Source: Promethearchaeota archaeon (GTDB taxonomy: Archaea; Asgardarchaeota; Lokiarchaeia; Sigynarchaeales; SOKP01). Taken from it: a stretch of 40,575 nucleotides of DNA. The notes below the pieces were generated by a model. That model was not told where the DNA came from, did no database searches, and worked only from the letters and a program-made list of their open reading frames with translations. Position 1 is the stretch's first letter. Each line of letters opens with the position of its first letter. The translations under genes and the position numbers were made by a program. Location of the stretch: positions 1-40,575 of the forward strand of contig WJKD01000270.1 in assembly GCA_014729315.1 (NCBI GenBank), in the 5' to 3' direction. Shown piece by piece: positions 8,265 to 17,712 of the stretch.

Positions 8265-8343
8265 TCAATTATTCTCATCTTATTCTTGAAGATTATATGA
8301 AAAAATAAGACCTAAAATTTAAGATTTCAAATCCTCTTCCAGT

Positions 8344-9141
8344 TTATTGCTTTTGAAGTTCTAAATCTTTAATTGTAATTTCGGGATGATGGTATCTGGC
8401 TCTTCCCAAAGTTTTATTCCCAAATTGGATTGCGTTTTCGGGACAATAGTTAAGACATGCCAAACACTGTAAACATTTATGTTGCCACTGGGGTTTACCG
8501 TCAACTATTACTATATTATCTACAGGACAAACTTTTTTGCATATATCGCAAGAATTACAGGTTTCTTCTACATAGAAGGATTTATCAGAATCGTGAACAC
8601 CTTTATGGAAGGTTAAGTTTACCTTTTCTAAACGATTCTTCTTGGTTAAGTCTAGATCAATATTCTTCATATTTTCCTTTATTGCTTTTGCGGTGTCCTT
8701 CACTTGTCGTGTTGCTTTTTCAAATAGTTCTTTCTGTTCTTTTTCGGAGTGTGAATCCATATCAAGAATATAATTATTGGGCATATTGACAAAAAAACCC
8801 GCGTCGAGGGATTTTGATTTAGCTCTTAAAATCTTTTCTAATAATATCAATGGAACGCCTTTCCATTCTCCTGCCTTAGTGACGACGGCGAATAAATATT
8901 CTGATTCATCGAGAATAATCTCTTCTGCAAAATCATAAACAACTTTGGGTAACCCATAATAATGAAGAGGAAACACGAATCCTATTTTATCACTAGTCTC
9001 AATAATCTTATCATTCTCCATAACTTTTATAATCGACTTTAATTCACAATCCTCCAGCTCGTCTCGTAAATCTTTGGCAATTTTTAAAGAATTGCCAGTT
9101 CCTGTAAAATAATAAAGTGTTGTTGTCATAGGATTACACAT
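8344..9141 (-). CDS. EFR1-type flavodoxin-ferredoxin fusion protein
   Basis: The protein has 265 residues. An N-terminal flavodoxin-like domain has the FMN phosphate loop YYFTGTGNSLK (residues 11-21) and FVFPLHYYGLPKVVYDF. The C-terminal domain is a 2[4Fe-4S] ferredoxin with CNSCDICKKVCP and CLQCLACLNYCP, eight cysteines in canonical spacing. The architecture is that of EFR1-family ferredoxins, predicted cytosolic electron carriers of anaerobes. Met5 (position 9129) starts nearer the flavodoxin strand and is an equally good start; neither start has a Shine-Dalgarno. It follows the acyl-CoA dehydrogenase gene on the same strand by 86 bases, with a poly-T tract between them, so it might serve acyl-CoA redox chemistry, but that is inference. 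Confidence 0.88.
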   Translation of the reverse strand: MCNPMTTTLYYFTGTGNSLKIAKDLRDELEDCELKSIIKVMENDKIIETSDKIGFVFPLHYYGLPKVVYDFAEEIILDESEYLFAVVTKAGEWKGVPLILLEKILRAKSKSLDAGFFVNMPNNYILDMDSHSEKEQKELFEKATRQVKDTAKAIKENMKNIDLDLTKKNRLEKVNLTFHKGVHDSDKSFYVEETCNSCDICKKVCPVDNIVIVDGKPQWQHKCLQCLACLNYCPENAIQFGNKTLGRARYHHPEITIKDLELQKQ

Positions 9142-9157
9142 TAATTTGTTATTTGAG

Positions 9158-9167
9158 AAAAAAAAAA
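9158..9167 (-). terminator. poly-T tract after acyl-CoA dehydrogenase gene
   Basis: Ten consecutive A on the plus strand are ten T on the transcribed minus strand, 61 bases after the stop of the acyl-CoA dehydrogenase gene. Archaeal termination uses such T-runs without a required hairpin. It may separate this gene from the EFR1 gene downstream. Confidence 0.4.
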
Positions 9168-9227
9168 TTTTATTCTTTAAAGCAAATTATATTTTATTAA
9201 TTTTTTAACTTTTACGCCTGTTATTAG

Positions 9228-10499
9228 TTATATCATCTTAAACAGCTTTCTAAGGGAATAACTCATAATATATTGTTGGATTTGCCGAGTTCCCGCACCG
9301 ATTTCTTGAATTCTTGATATACCTAGTAAATCGTGCATGAGTGTGTTGTCGCAGACGCCCGCACCGCCCATAAGATTCGCGCATTCATAACACACCCGTT
9401 CAGTTAATTTAGCACATTGATATTTTAACTGGGATACATAGACCCCAAGGGACAAATTAAAAGCTTTAGGAAGTACTCCGTTGTTTTCTTCCATTTTTTC
9501 ATCTACTAAATCGCTAATGAATAATAAGGAAAAAGTAAGGCTCATCGTTTTAGCCCATAAATCGGTTAAAGGAAATCCTACGCCCTGAAACTTAAGCACT
9601 TCCTGATCAAATTGCTTTCTCATATTTACATAGATAGTCGCATGGGTTATTGCGTTCCAAGCTTCGGATACATACAAAGCGCATCCTCCTAATCTCTCTA
9701 AATTCAATCCTTCGAAGAGATATTCTCTTCCAAGTCCAGGCGCTCCCAAAACATATTCTTTCGGAATCTTAAGGTCAGTGAAAGTCTCCTTTCCTAAATA
9801 GATCCTCGGAACCCAAGGAATATTTATTCTTTCTACATTCCATCCTTCCCAATTTGTATTCACTAAGAATTGACCCATAGTATTACCATTATCTTTTTCA
9901 GCACAAGCGTAGACAACCGCCCAGTCTGCTTTAGGACCGTTTGTTTGATAAATTTTTTGACCGTTTAACGAATAACTACCATCTGAGTCTTTATCACATG
10001 TAGTTGTCATATGAACTGCATCGGATCCTCTTTCGGGTTCGGTAATACAAATACAACCTACTTTCTGTCCAGTAACTAATTCTCTTAATGCCTCGAGTCT
10101 AACCGGGACTCCTTCGTGATGAAGCAATACGGGATTGATTGCTAACACGCAAGCACCCATTGACATAGTTAATTGAGGATCGAAAAAATCTGTTGCTAAT
10201 ATCCTTAATAACTCAGCTTTCATACCGTATGGTTCAAAATTTAGATCTAAATCTCTGAAATGATTGACTCTTGTAAGATAACTTGCTTTTCCAATTTCTG
10301 GTAACCATTGGTAGAAATCCTCTCTATGAGTAATATTGTTATTTTTTTCAAGTTTGATAAAAAATTTCTCCATTTCTCGTAAAAAACTATAATCATCAGC
10401 TCCCAATACGCTCATTAAATTGTTATTTAGAAAATTGTACCTAGCTTTAAGTTTAAGCTTGTTTAATATTTCATCATTAATACATTTTACAAAATCCAC
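9228..10499 (-). CDS. acyl-CoA dehydrogenase family protein
   Basis: The protein has 423 residues. The middle FAD-binding signature is CITEPERGSDA (residues 151-161), followed by YSLNGQKIYQTNGPKADWAV, and the C-terminal helical domain contains NMRKQFDQEV and RIQEIGAGTRQIQQYI. The usual catalytic glutamate of medium- and short-chain enzymes (YEGTSQI) is Ala402 here (IGAGTRQI). Glu268 in LNLERL sits where isovaleryl-CoA dehydrogenase has its base (LDLERL), so activity is plausible with a branched or unusual acyl-CoA. FAD and an electron-transfer partner are expected; no etfAB is in the window. It follows the alcohol dehydrogenase gene by 222 bases on the same strand. Substrate unknown. Confidence 0.9.
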   Translation of the reverse strand: MDFVKCINDEILNKLKLKARYNFLNNNLMSVLGADDYSFLREMEKFFIKLEKNNNITHREDFYQWLPEIGKASYLTRVNHFRDLDLNFEPYGMKAELLRILATDFFDPQLTMSMGACVLAINPVLLHHEGVPVRLEALRELVTGQKVGCICITEPERGSDAVHMTTTCDKDSDGSYSLNGQKIYQTNGPKADWAVVYACAEKDNGNTMGQFLVNTNWEGWNVERINIPWVPRIYLGKETFTDLKIPKEYVLGAPGLGREYLFEGLNLERLGGCALYVSEAWNAITHATIYVNMRKQFDQEVLKFQGVGFPLTDLWAKTMSLTFSLLFISDLVDEKMEENNGVLPKAFNLSLGVYVSQLKYQCAKLTERVCYECANLMGGAGVCDNTLMHDLLGISRIQEIGAGTRQIQQYIMSYSLRKLFKMI

Positions 10500-10689
10500 T
10501 TACATCACCCTCTATTTACTTATTCGAATGGTTAAATTTTATGATTATAATTAGATTTTCGAAATATATAAAAACTTCCTAATTTTTTTGATCAATCCGA
10601 TATGAATTATTCAATCTTGATCGAGAACCCAAAAAATTTGCTTAAGATTTATTGAAAAATTAAAATAATAAGTAAGAGTATATTTTTCT

Positions 10690-10711
10690 AAAAAAAAAAT
10701 TAATAAAAAAA
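10690..10711 (-). terminator. poly-T terminator after zinc alcohol dehydrogenase gene
   Basis: On the minus strand two T-runs (CTTTTTTTATTAATTTTTTT and on) follow the alcohol dehydrogenase stop by about 10 bases. The position just past the gene and the length of the runs fit archaeal intrinsic termination. This would separate the gene from the acyl-CoA dehydrogenase downstream. Confidence 0.5.
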
Positions 10712-10721
10712 GTCTTAATTT

Positions 10722-11741
10722 TTATTCCAAATCTACAAGAACTTTGATTTCCTCGTGAGGTGGATTAGCTAAGGTTTCATACATTTTCGGAACTTCTTCG
10801 AGCGGGACAACTTTACTTACGATTTTTTCGCCATCTACTCTCTTATTAGCTATAAGTTTTACAGCAGTGCTAAATACTTCTTGATTAAATGCAAATGTAC
10901 CCCGCAGACTGATGTTCTTAAGTGGGATCTGCATTAATCCTTTCATTTCGAATGATTCTACGTGGATTCCTACTAGAGTAATATGGCCTCCTCTTTTTAT
11001 GAGATTGATTGAAGTCATTAACGAATCGGGGATTCCTACGCAATCAAAAATATGATCTGGCCCAATTCTATCGGTCAAACGGGTGATTTTATTCCATTTT
11101 TTTGGATCAAACGCTTTATCTGCCCCTAGGTTCAATGCAAGCTTTTGTTTAAATTTCACAGGTTCAATTACAAAAATCTGACTTGCACCAGCTGCTTTAA
11201 GAGCTTGTATCATCATCAAACCAATGGAACCCGCACCAAACACTGTTGCGTTGTCTCCAAGTTTAAAACCAGATTCTTGTACGGCATAGACACAGTTTGC
11301 TAAGGGCTCAACGGTAGCACCTGCTTTCATTGACATTGAATCTGACAGATGATGGATTCTTTCAGCCTTTACACTAATAAAATCCGCCATTCCTCCATTC
11401 TGAGTGGTTCCAATACCGTTATTACTAAGCTTACACATGTTTTCTTGATTTCGGTCGCACCAATAGCAGTCACCACAAGGTACGTTTGGATTAACAGTAA
11501 CTCTATCACCGATTTTAATTTTTTTAACATGTTCTCCAACTTCTGCGATTTCACCAGATAATTCGTGCCCTAATATGATTCCTGGTATATACATTCCTCC
11601 GCTTTTAAACGATTCTATTCCAGATCCACAAATTCCACAATATTTAGTTTTAATTAGAACTTCGTCCAGTTTTATCTCTGGTTTTGGTAAATCGTTTTTA
11701 ACAATAACATTTCCCTTTCCTTCAAAAACAGCACCTTTCAT
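10722..11741 (-). CDS. zinc-dependent alcohol dehydrogenase (MDR family)
   Basis: The 339-residue protein is a medium-chain dehydrogenase/reductase. The catalytic zinc site is Cys35 in KYCGICGS, His59/Glu60 in LGHELSGE, and the GATVEPLANCVYAV glutamate. The structural zinc loop has Cys89, Cys92, Cys95 and Cys103. The Rossmann domain carries ATVFGAGSIGLMMIQALKAAG for NAD(P) binding. The pattern is closest to sorbitol, threonine or butanediol dehydrogenases, so a secondary-alcohol/ketone substrate is likely. CGICGS is followed by GIE instead of the common DxH. It follows the ThDP enzyme gene by 82 bases on the same strand, which would fit an acetoin-type product being reduced, but this is speculative. 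Confidence 0.92.
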   Translation of the reverse strand: MKGAVFEGKGNVIVKNDLPKPEIKLDEVLIKTKYCGICGSGIESFKSGGMYIPGIILGHELSGEIAEVGEHVKKIKIGDRVTVNPNVPCGDCYWCDRNQENMCKLSNNGIGTTQNGGMADFISVKAERIHHLSDSMSMKAGATVEPLANCVYAVQESGFKLGDNATVFGAGSIGLMMIQALKAAGASQIFVIEPVKFKQKLALNLGADKAFDPKKWNKITRLTDRIGPDHIFDCVGIPDSLMTSINLIKRGGHITLVGIHVESFEMKGLMQIPLKNISLRGTFAFNQEVFSTAVKLIANKRVDGEKIVSKVVPLEEVPKMYETLANPPHEEIKVLVDLE

Positions 11742-11823
11742 TTCTTAAACCTCTTAAATTTTATATTTCAATTCAAATGTAAGATTTAAAAATAGAAAAA
11801 AAATATAATAAATTTTGCGATAT

Positions 11824-13542
11824 TTAGAGAATCCCCATTGAGCCCATTAATTTTGTCGCATCAGGTGTGTCAAATTTTATTTTAATATCCAAAACGGCGG
11901 GCTTTCCTGAGTTTTTAGCTCGATCTAAAGCTGGTTTGATCTCATCTGATTCTGTTACGATTTCACCGTAGCATCCAAAACCCTCAGCACACTTACCATA
12001 ATCAAATTCGGGGAAATCTACATCAATATACCGCTTTCCACAGAATAGTTTTTGTCCACTCTTGATCATACCCCATGCGTTATTATTAGCAACAACATAA
12101 ATCAAATTCTTTAAATCTAAACGGACGGCGGTCTCCAAATCTTGAACATTGATCATAAAACTCCCATCTCCAGCAAGTGCAACGACTTGTTTTTCGGGTT
12201 TAGCTAATTTTGCACCAATTCCATAGGGTACTGCAACTCCCAGCTGTCCCATTCCTACAGGTTGGAGCATTGATAGAGGGGATCGATTTTTATGAAAATC
12301 TATCTGTTCAGCAGCATAAGCACTAATATCTCCTCCATCAAGTATAAGAATTGCATCGTCATCAATCCATTCAAAAAGATCTTTTACTAATCTGTTCGGG
12401 AGAATAGGAACCTTATCTTTGGAAGCTTTTCTACTTACTTTTTGAATAGTTGCTTGACGTAAATTAGCCAGTTCCTCTAACCAGTCTCTTTTATCTACCT
12501 TTGCAACTCCTTTAGCTTTTGATAATATTTGATTAAGAAATTGTTTACAATCCCCTACTATACCCATTGTAAGAGGTTTTTGTCTTCCTATAATAGTAGG
12601 ATCAATATCGACTTGTATAAATTTCTGCGTATCCTTCCAGAAAGGTTCGTCTCCGTGACCCATACAATAAGAGAATCTACAGCCTAGTCCTAAAACTACA
12701 TCTGCTTCTGCAGCTGCTTTCAGACCTGTTCCCGCTATTGAAGCACCAATCAAACATTTAGAAGTATTAGGCATCGTTCCAACACCCATTAATGAGGTCA
12801 TAACGGGAATTTGTAAATGTTCAGCAAATTCTTTGAGTTCGTCCCAAGCTTCTGCACGACTAACCCCGCCACCGGAAACGATTAAAGGTTTTTCTGCATT
12901 AACAATCATTTCAAAAGCTTCGTCGATTAATTCTTGATTAATTGCGGGTTTATGAATTGGACGATACTGCTTTGCTTCTAGAATAGAAAGTTCTTCTTCG
13001 TCAATTTCACCGATAAACGCGTCTTCGTATATTTCCAATAACACGGGTCTTGGACGACCTCCAGTTGCTTCTCTAAAACATTTTTGAACTGCGTCGGGAA
13101 TCTCTTCAATTTTACGAACGCTCTTTTGATATTTAGTAATTGGCTTAAATAAACCAACTTGATCTAATCCAGATTGAAGAGTAAACGAGTCTTGATACTT
13201 GGATATAACTTGAGGTACAAGTGCTATTACTGGAATATTATCCCCCCACGCCGCGTTAATTCCAGGAACGAGATCTACCGCACCAGGTCCCGCCGTTCCA
13301 AAACAGATTCCCGGTTGATTTGTCACTCTCGCCCATGCGTCGGCTGCGTGCGCTGCTGCTTGCTCATGTCGGAATAATACTGTATCAATTCCTTTTTCTC
13401 TGCCCCATTGATAAATTGCATCGTACATTTTCAGAAATTGTCCACCAGGGATACCAAACAAGTATTTGATATCTTCTTGAAGTAAGCACTTAATCAAAAC
13501 GTCTCCGCCCGTAATCTTTTTCTTTTCTGCCATTTTTAACAC
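11824..13542 (-). CDS. thiamine diphosphate-dependent enzyme, acetolactate synthase superfamily
   Basis: The 572-residue protein has the three-domain POX/AHAS layout. The PYR domain has LFGIPGG and the cofactor-activating Glu60 in FRHEQAAAHAADAWAR. The central domain has RPRPVLLEI and VSGGGVSRAEAW. The PP domain has the ThDP/Mg motif starting GDGSFMINVQDLETA (458-472) and ending NNNAW (486-490). Such enzymes condense or cleave 2-keto or 2-hydroxyacyl compounds: acetolactate synthase, 2-hydroxyacyl-CoA lyase and benzaldehyde lyase are candidates. No ilvN regulatory subunit is adjacent, which argues against a dedicated branched-chain role. It is the first gene of a minus-strand series with the alcohol dehydrogenase. 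Met4 is an alternative start. Confidence 0.88.
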   Translation of the reverse strand: MLKMAEKKKITGGDVLIKCLLQEDIKYLFGIPGGQFLKMYDAIYQWGREKGIDTVLFRHEQAAAHAADAWARVTNQPGICFGTAGPGAVDLVPGINAAWGDNIPVIALVPQVISKYQDSFTLQSGLDQVGLFKPITKYQKSVRKIEEIPDAVQKCFREATGGRPRPVLLEIYEDAFIGEIDEEELSILEAKQYRPIHKPAINQELIDEAFEMIVNAEKPLIVSGGGVSRAEAWDELKEFAEHLQIPVMTSLMGVGTMPNTSKCLIGASIAGTGLKAAAEADVVLGLGCRFSYCMGHGDEPFWKDTQKFIQVDIDPTIIGRQKPLTMGIVGDCKQFLNQILSKAKGVAKVDKRDWLEELANLRQATIQKVSRKASKDKVPILPNRLVKDLFEWIDDDAILILDGGDISAYAAEQIDFHKNRSPLSMLQPVGMGQLGVAVPYGIGAKLAKPEKQVVALAGDGSFMINVQDLETAVRLDLKNLIYVVANNNAWGMIKSGQKLFCGKRYIDVDFPEFDYGKCAEGFGCYGEIVTESDEIKPALDRAKNSGKPAVLDIKIKFDTPDATKLMGSMGIL

Positions 13543-13696
13543 TTATTTTTTTAAATTGAATGTCGTTATTACATTGTGTTTTCCTTATTTAAATAATTAA
13601 CTAGCTTATCAATTGAATTCTTTCCAAAAATGCCATTAATAGATTCAAAATCTAATTCTAATCATTTTGTGAAATAAATCCCATAGAATCTAAAGA

Positions 13697-14770
13697 TTAA
13701 ATTTTCAATACATCAAGTTTTTTGGAAAGATTTTCTACTATCGGGGATAAATTCTTAAATTTGTTTTCTTTAAGTCTTAATTCTGATAAAGATTGCCATT
13801 TGGTTATGAAATCAGGCAAATTTTTGAGGTTGTTATAACTTAAGTTTAAAACTCTGATGTTTTTAAGATTTGAGAACGATTTTGGAATTTTTTCAAGTTG
13901 ATTACGACTTAAATCAAGGATCTTTAAATCTACCAAATTTCCAATTGAGTCTGGAACATTACTTAGATTATTACTGCTTAAATTAAGTAATTTTAATTTT
14001 GAAAGGTATGTAATAGATTTAGGAACGAATATTTTGCCATCCAGATCATCACTATAGTCTATGATAGTCGAAAGATATAGGCTAGGATATTCCAGATTTA
14101 AAACTGAAGTTATTGAAGGTCCACCCTCTTTTAGATATCTCCACGCTTGACAATCATATGTCAATGCTTCCACTCTTCCAGAACCATTAATTGAAATCCA
14201 TTTATTCTTATATTTGATATCTTCAAAAAGTTTTAGGTAGTTGTAAAATTCTAAGTTAATTTCGTAATTTGTTTTTCCCAATGCAAATAATATTTCAATG
14301 TCCAAAAAGAATTTTATCTCATCTACGACGATTCCCATAATTTGGGCAAATTTTGTTAGTATTTCATTTATTTCCTGTTTTAAAGAATCAGAAAGAAGTG
14401 AGGGATTCTTCTCAAAAAACTCAATTATCGGATTTAAGACTAAGGGAGATTTATCGCGACGAACCACCCATAATAGAGCTTGGCTACTTTTTTTCAAAAA
14501 GGATTTAAGTAGTAATTTAACTGCTGCGCTTCTTACATGAGGACTTGAGTCAGATATGAGGATACTTTCTAAGAGTTTAAATAGTTTATCGTTCTTAGCA
14601 TCGATTTCGTTCAATTTATTGATACACTGGGCTCTAATCTTATCACTTTCGCTAATTTCCATAAGCGAAATAAGCCTATCTTCAGCTTCAGCTTTGCTGA
14701 ATTTACCATTAACATATGCTTCTCTAATTTTTTTAGGAGTTAAAGACAAGTTCGTGGTAAGTTCACTCAC
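13697..14770 (-). CDS. HEAT-repeat plus leucine-rich-repeat protein
   Basis: The protein has 357 residues. Its N-terminal half is alpha-helical with HEAT-like repeats (DSSPHVRSAAVKLLLKSFL, SPLVLNPIIEFFEKNPSLL). A middle segment of about 80 residues is unassigned (YDCQAWRYLKEGGPSITSVL). From about residue 250 there are at least four leucine-rich repeats of 23 residues (LKLLNLSSNNLSNVPDSIGN, LKILDLSRNQLEKIPKSFSN, IRVLNLSYNNLKNLPDFITK). No signal peptide or membrane segment is present, so it is probably cytosolic and interacts with other proteins. HEAT-LRR combinations are common in Asgard archaea but their partners are unknown. It stands alone on the minus strand between the acyl-CoA ligase and the ThDP enzyme. 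Confidence 0.85.
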   Translation of the reverse strand: MSELTTNLSLTPKKIREAYVNGKFSKAEAEDRLISLMEISESDKIRAQCINKLNEIDAKNDKLFKLLESILISDSSPHVRSAAVKLLLKSFLKKSSQALLWVVRRDKSPLVLNPIIEFFEKNPSLLSDSLKQEINEILTKFAQIMGIVVDEIKFFLDIEILFALGKTNYEINLEFYNYLKLFEDIKYKNKWISINGSGRVEALTYDCQAWRYLKEGGPSITSVLNLEYPSLYLSTIIDYSDDLDGKIFVPKSITYLSKLKLLNLSSNNLSNVPDSIGNLVDLKILDLSRNQLEKIPKSFSNLKNIRVLNLSYNNLKNLPDFITKWQSLSELRLKENKFKNLSPIVENLSKKLDVLKI

Positions 14771-14954
14771 GAGAGTTATACTGAGATCTAATTATTTTTG
14801 AACGACTTCTAAATGACATTGGATTTTATATTTATTATAGTTAAGTATTAGTAATCAATTTTAAATTCTAATTCTATGAAAATTTAATTATTTACTATAC
14901 TAAATTTTAAATATTGAAAAAAAAGAATATAATAATTTGAAAATTTATAAAGAA

Positions 14955-16682
14955 TTAATTGCTTCTTAACGCCTTTTTATCAATCTTACCAACGGAAGTT
15001 AATGGGATTTCTTCCACTAACTCAATTTCCTTCGGAACCTTGTATTTTGCTAAATTGTTTCTGGCGTATTCGAAAATTTCTTCTTTCATTTCATCTGATT
15101 TTTGATATCCTTCCTTCAGCTTTACATATAATTTTACGATTTCTGTTTCGGGTCGTTTGGGATTAGGAATGCCGACTGTCGAGCATAACTCAATCGCAGG
15201 ATGTTTGCTCATTTTTTCGTCCACTTCAACGCTAAATACCTTATATCCTCCAACAATAATCATGTCTTTCGTTCTATCAACCACTGTGATGTAGCCCTCA
15301 TCGTCCATTACACCCACATCGCCCGAATAAAACCAACCATCTTTAAGTGCATTTTCTGATTCTTTTGGTTTCTTCCAATATCCTTTAAACACTTGAGGTC
15401 CGCGAATCACGATTTCTCCTGCTTCTCCTAGAGGCATTTCTTTCGATTTATCGCTAGTATCAACAATTTTTACTTCTGTATTGGGTATAGGTAATCCAAT
15501 TGTTCCGATTTTTCGGGTATTTTCGACAGGATTTGCAGTGACTAATGGAGACGCCTCTGTCATCCCATAGACCTCCAAGACCATATTTTTTCCTACAATT
15601 TCCTCGAAATCACGGATTTTATCAGATGGAAACGGTGCCGCACCCGACCCGTAGACTCTGATTGAACTAAGATCAACCTCTCTAAAGTTCTGATCGTTTA
15701 TCAGCATCATATAAAGAGTAGGAACATTTAACATGAAGGTAGGATTCCATTTATCAACCAATTTACTTATATGAGCAGTATCACGCGGATTTGCGATTAG
15801 AAGTTGTTGAGCTCCTAAATATACGCTGGCCAATCCGAAAAAAAGTCCAGCTAAATGGAAAAAGGGAAATCCGCTAATAAATATATCGTTACCTTTCGAA
15901 ACCAACTTATCTAACCAGTGAACAACCTGAGCCATATTCGCCATCTCGTTCGAGTGCGTAAGAATTGCACCTTTTGGAGGGCCCGTTGTTCCTCCAGTAT
16001 ACTGTAAGAATGCGATATCGTTCTGGGGATCATATTTCACGCGTGGTGGATTCTCATTAGGATAATCTTCGAGAATTTCTTTAAATTCGAAAAATTTCAT
16101 CCCGTCCACGGGTATGACCTTACCGGATGGCACTTTTTTTAGTAACTTCCCGAGCCATACCTTAATTGAACTGATTTCCATTAAATCTGTGATATTAGTG
16201 GTAATTACCAGTTCCACATTTGTTTTCCCAGATGCTAAAGCTTTGCGAACAGATTCTTCGTAAAATGAATCCATCGTAACTAGCACCTTCGCTTCAGAAT
16301 CGGAAAGCTGATAAATAATTTCGTTAGGTTGAAGAAGAAAATTCATGCCAGAAACTGTGGCTCCCACATAAAACGAACCGTATAAAGCTACCATATATTG
16401 GGGCGAATTAGGTAAATTAATCGCGACTTTATCCCCTTTCTTAACACCATTTGAATCAAGAAAGTTTGCAAAACTGACGACCTTTTTTTCAAATTCTTGG
16501 TATGTAGAGGTGGTTCCCATAAATTCGTAACAAAGGTTAGTTGGATATTTTTTAACCGTATTCATTAAAGTTTCAGCTAATGAAATATTCTGGAATAAGT
16601 CATCTAATTCTGGTTTAACGTAAGTATCGTACGACTTTGTCCATATTTTATTTTTATAGGGTGATTCTTCCATATTCTGCAT
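14955..16682 (-). CDS. AMP-forming acyl-CoA synthetase (fatty-acid-CoA ligase type)
   Basis: The 575-residue protein is a complete ANL-superfamily ligase. The phosphate loop is QYTGGTTGPPKGAILTHSN (residues 227-245) and the adenine motif is VYGMTEASP. The hinge reads GWFYSGDVGVMDDEGYITVV followed by DRTKDMIIVGGYKVFSVEV, and the catalytic lysine lies in SVGKIDKKALR near the C-terminus. It activates a carboxylic acid, probably medium- or long-chain judging by resemblance to FadD-type enzymes, to acyl-CoA with ATP going to AMP and PPi. Met4 is an alternative start. It is divergent from the OsmC gene across 386 bases. With the acyl-CoA dehydrogenase and crotonases it could feed acyl-CoA oxidation. 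Confidence 0.93.
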   Translation of the reverse strand: MQNMEESPYKNKIWTKSYDTYVKPELDDLFQNISLAETLMNTVKKYPTNLCYEFMGTTSTYQEFEKKVVSFANFLDSNGVKKGDKVAINLPNSPQYMVALYGSFYVGATVSGMNFLLQPNEIIYQLSDSEAKVLVTMDSFYEESVRKALASGKTNVELVITTNITDLMEISSIKVWLGKLLKKVPSGKVIPVDGMKFFEFKEILEDYPNENPPRVKYDPQNDIAFLQYTGGTTGPPKGAILTHSNEMANMAQVVHWLDKLVSKGNDIFISGFPFFHLAGLFFGLASVYLGAQQLLIANPRDTAHISKLVDKWNPTFMLNVPTLYMMLINDQNFREVDLSSIRVYGSGAAPFPSDKIRDFEEIVGKNMVLEVYGMTEASPLVTANPVENTRKIGTIGLPIPNTEVKIVDTSDKSKEMPLGEAGEIVIRGPQVFKGYWKKPKESENALKDGWFYSGDVGVMDDEGYITVVDRTKDMIIVGGYKVFSVEVDEKMSKHPAIELCSTVGIPNPKRPETEIVKLYVKLKEGYQKSDEMKEEIFEYARNNLAKYKVPKEIELVEEIPLTSVGKIDKKALRSN

Positions 16683-17068
16683 ATGAATTTCACATTTTAT
16701 TAGTTAAATTTCTAATTTGATATTCTTATAATATTATCAACTAACTTTATAAATCTTTTCCCTATTTAACCATTTTTTAGAATAAAATGTCGGTTTTTGA
16801 ATATCTCAAAAAAGCTCTTTAAAGTTTTTTAACATTTTTCCCAATTATTATTTACCTTGGATTTTATTAGAAAGAATTCAAATTATATCGAGTAATTTAA
16901 ATAACTCCATCGTTTCATTTATTAATCGAATTATGCGGATACTTATCCCTAAATAGGGTTAAAAGGTAAATTTTTCTAATCGGATCGTAGAACTCTCGAA
17001 GTTTTCCATTAACTTTTTATCATTTCCAATGCTTTTTAATAAAATAAACCATAAATAGAGGTGAAATT
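16683..17068. other. 386-base divergent intergenic region
   Basis: This lies between the divergent acyl-CoA ligase and OsmC-like genes. It must hold both promoters. TATA-like strings are abundant, for example CTTTTTAATAA about 30 bases before the OsmC start. A Shine-Dalgarno-like GAGGTG lies just before that ATG. No small gene or RNA is apparent. Confidence 0.5.
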
Positions 17069-17527
17069 ATGGTCCGCGAAGAAAATGCTACAATCGATAT
17101 GGTTTTAGAAGAGGATTTGATCTTTAAGTCCACCTTTTCCTATAAAAAATTACAATCGCTTTATATTGACGAGAACATTGAGAAAAAGGATGATTTATGG
17201 GGTCCCGATGCGGCACAGTTACTTGGTATGGCAGTGACGGGCTGTCTTTGCGCAAGTTTTGTATTTTGTCTAAGTAAACGGGGTCTATCGGTTGACAATC
17301 TGGACGCTCACGCAGAAGTGTCTTTTAGAAAAACAGACAAAAATTACACTCGTATAAAAGATATAAAAGTCAAACTCGTTCCAAAAGCAAACAATAAAGA
17401 CACCTTAAAAAGGATTAAACAATGTATGAAAGAAATAAAAGGTGAACATATGTTTTTTGAAGAGACGTGTATTATTACTCCCTCAGTGAGAGATGGCATA
17501 GATATAAAGGTTGATGTAGAATTATAA
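17069..17527 (+). CDS. OsmC-like protein
   Basis: The 152-residue protein has the OsmC/Ohr fold pattern: an N-terminal strand region, then GPDAAQLLGMAVTGCLCASF (residues 45-64) with Cys59 in the position of the first redox cysteine, a helix, VDNLDAHAEVSFRK, and a second cysteine Cys134 in EETCIITPSV. The two-cysteine pair is that of OsmC/Ohr thiol peroxidases, which reduce organic hydroperoxides. Cys61 and Cys67 are extra. The archaeal subgroup is poorly characterised, so the substrate is open. AGAGGTG lies seven bases before the ATG as a good Shine-Dalgarno. A poly-T tract follows the gene, so it is probably monocistronic. Confidence 0.85.
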   Translation: MVREENATIDMVLEEDLIFKSTFSYKKLQSLYIDENIEKKDDLWGPDAAQLLGMAVTGCLCASFVFCLSKRGLSVDNLDAHAEVSFRKTDKNYTRIKDIKVKLVPKANNKDTLKRIKQCMKEIKGEHMFFEETCIITPSVRDGIDIKVDVEL

Positions 17528-17542
17528 TTTTAAATTAGTTTC

Positions 17543-17562
17543 GTTTCTTTTTTATTTTTTTT
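17543..17562 (+). terminator. poly-T terminator after OsmC-like gene
   Basis: A run of T with few interruptions (GTTTCTTTTTTATTTTTTTT) begins 16 bases after the OsmC-like stop codon. It fits an archaeal T-rich terminator. Confidence 0.5.
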
Positions 17563-17712
17563 AAGTTAACTACGTAAGACTCCTAAAAGTAAGATTAAAT
17601 CTGAGGTTTTATAAAAAAGAAGAATTAAAGACTCTTTAATTCAATAAATCTAATATATTTTAAAAAATAGGAGAGTAAAAAGAAGAAATTAAGCTTCCTT
17701 TTAATAAAAGGA

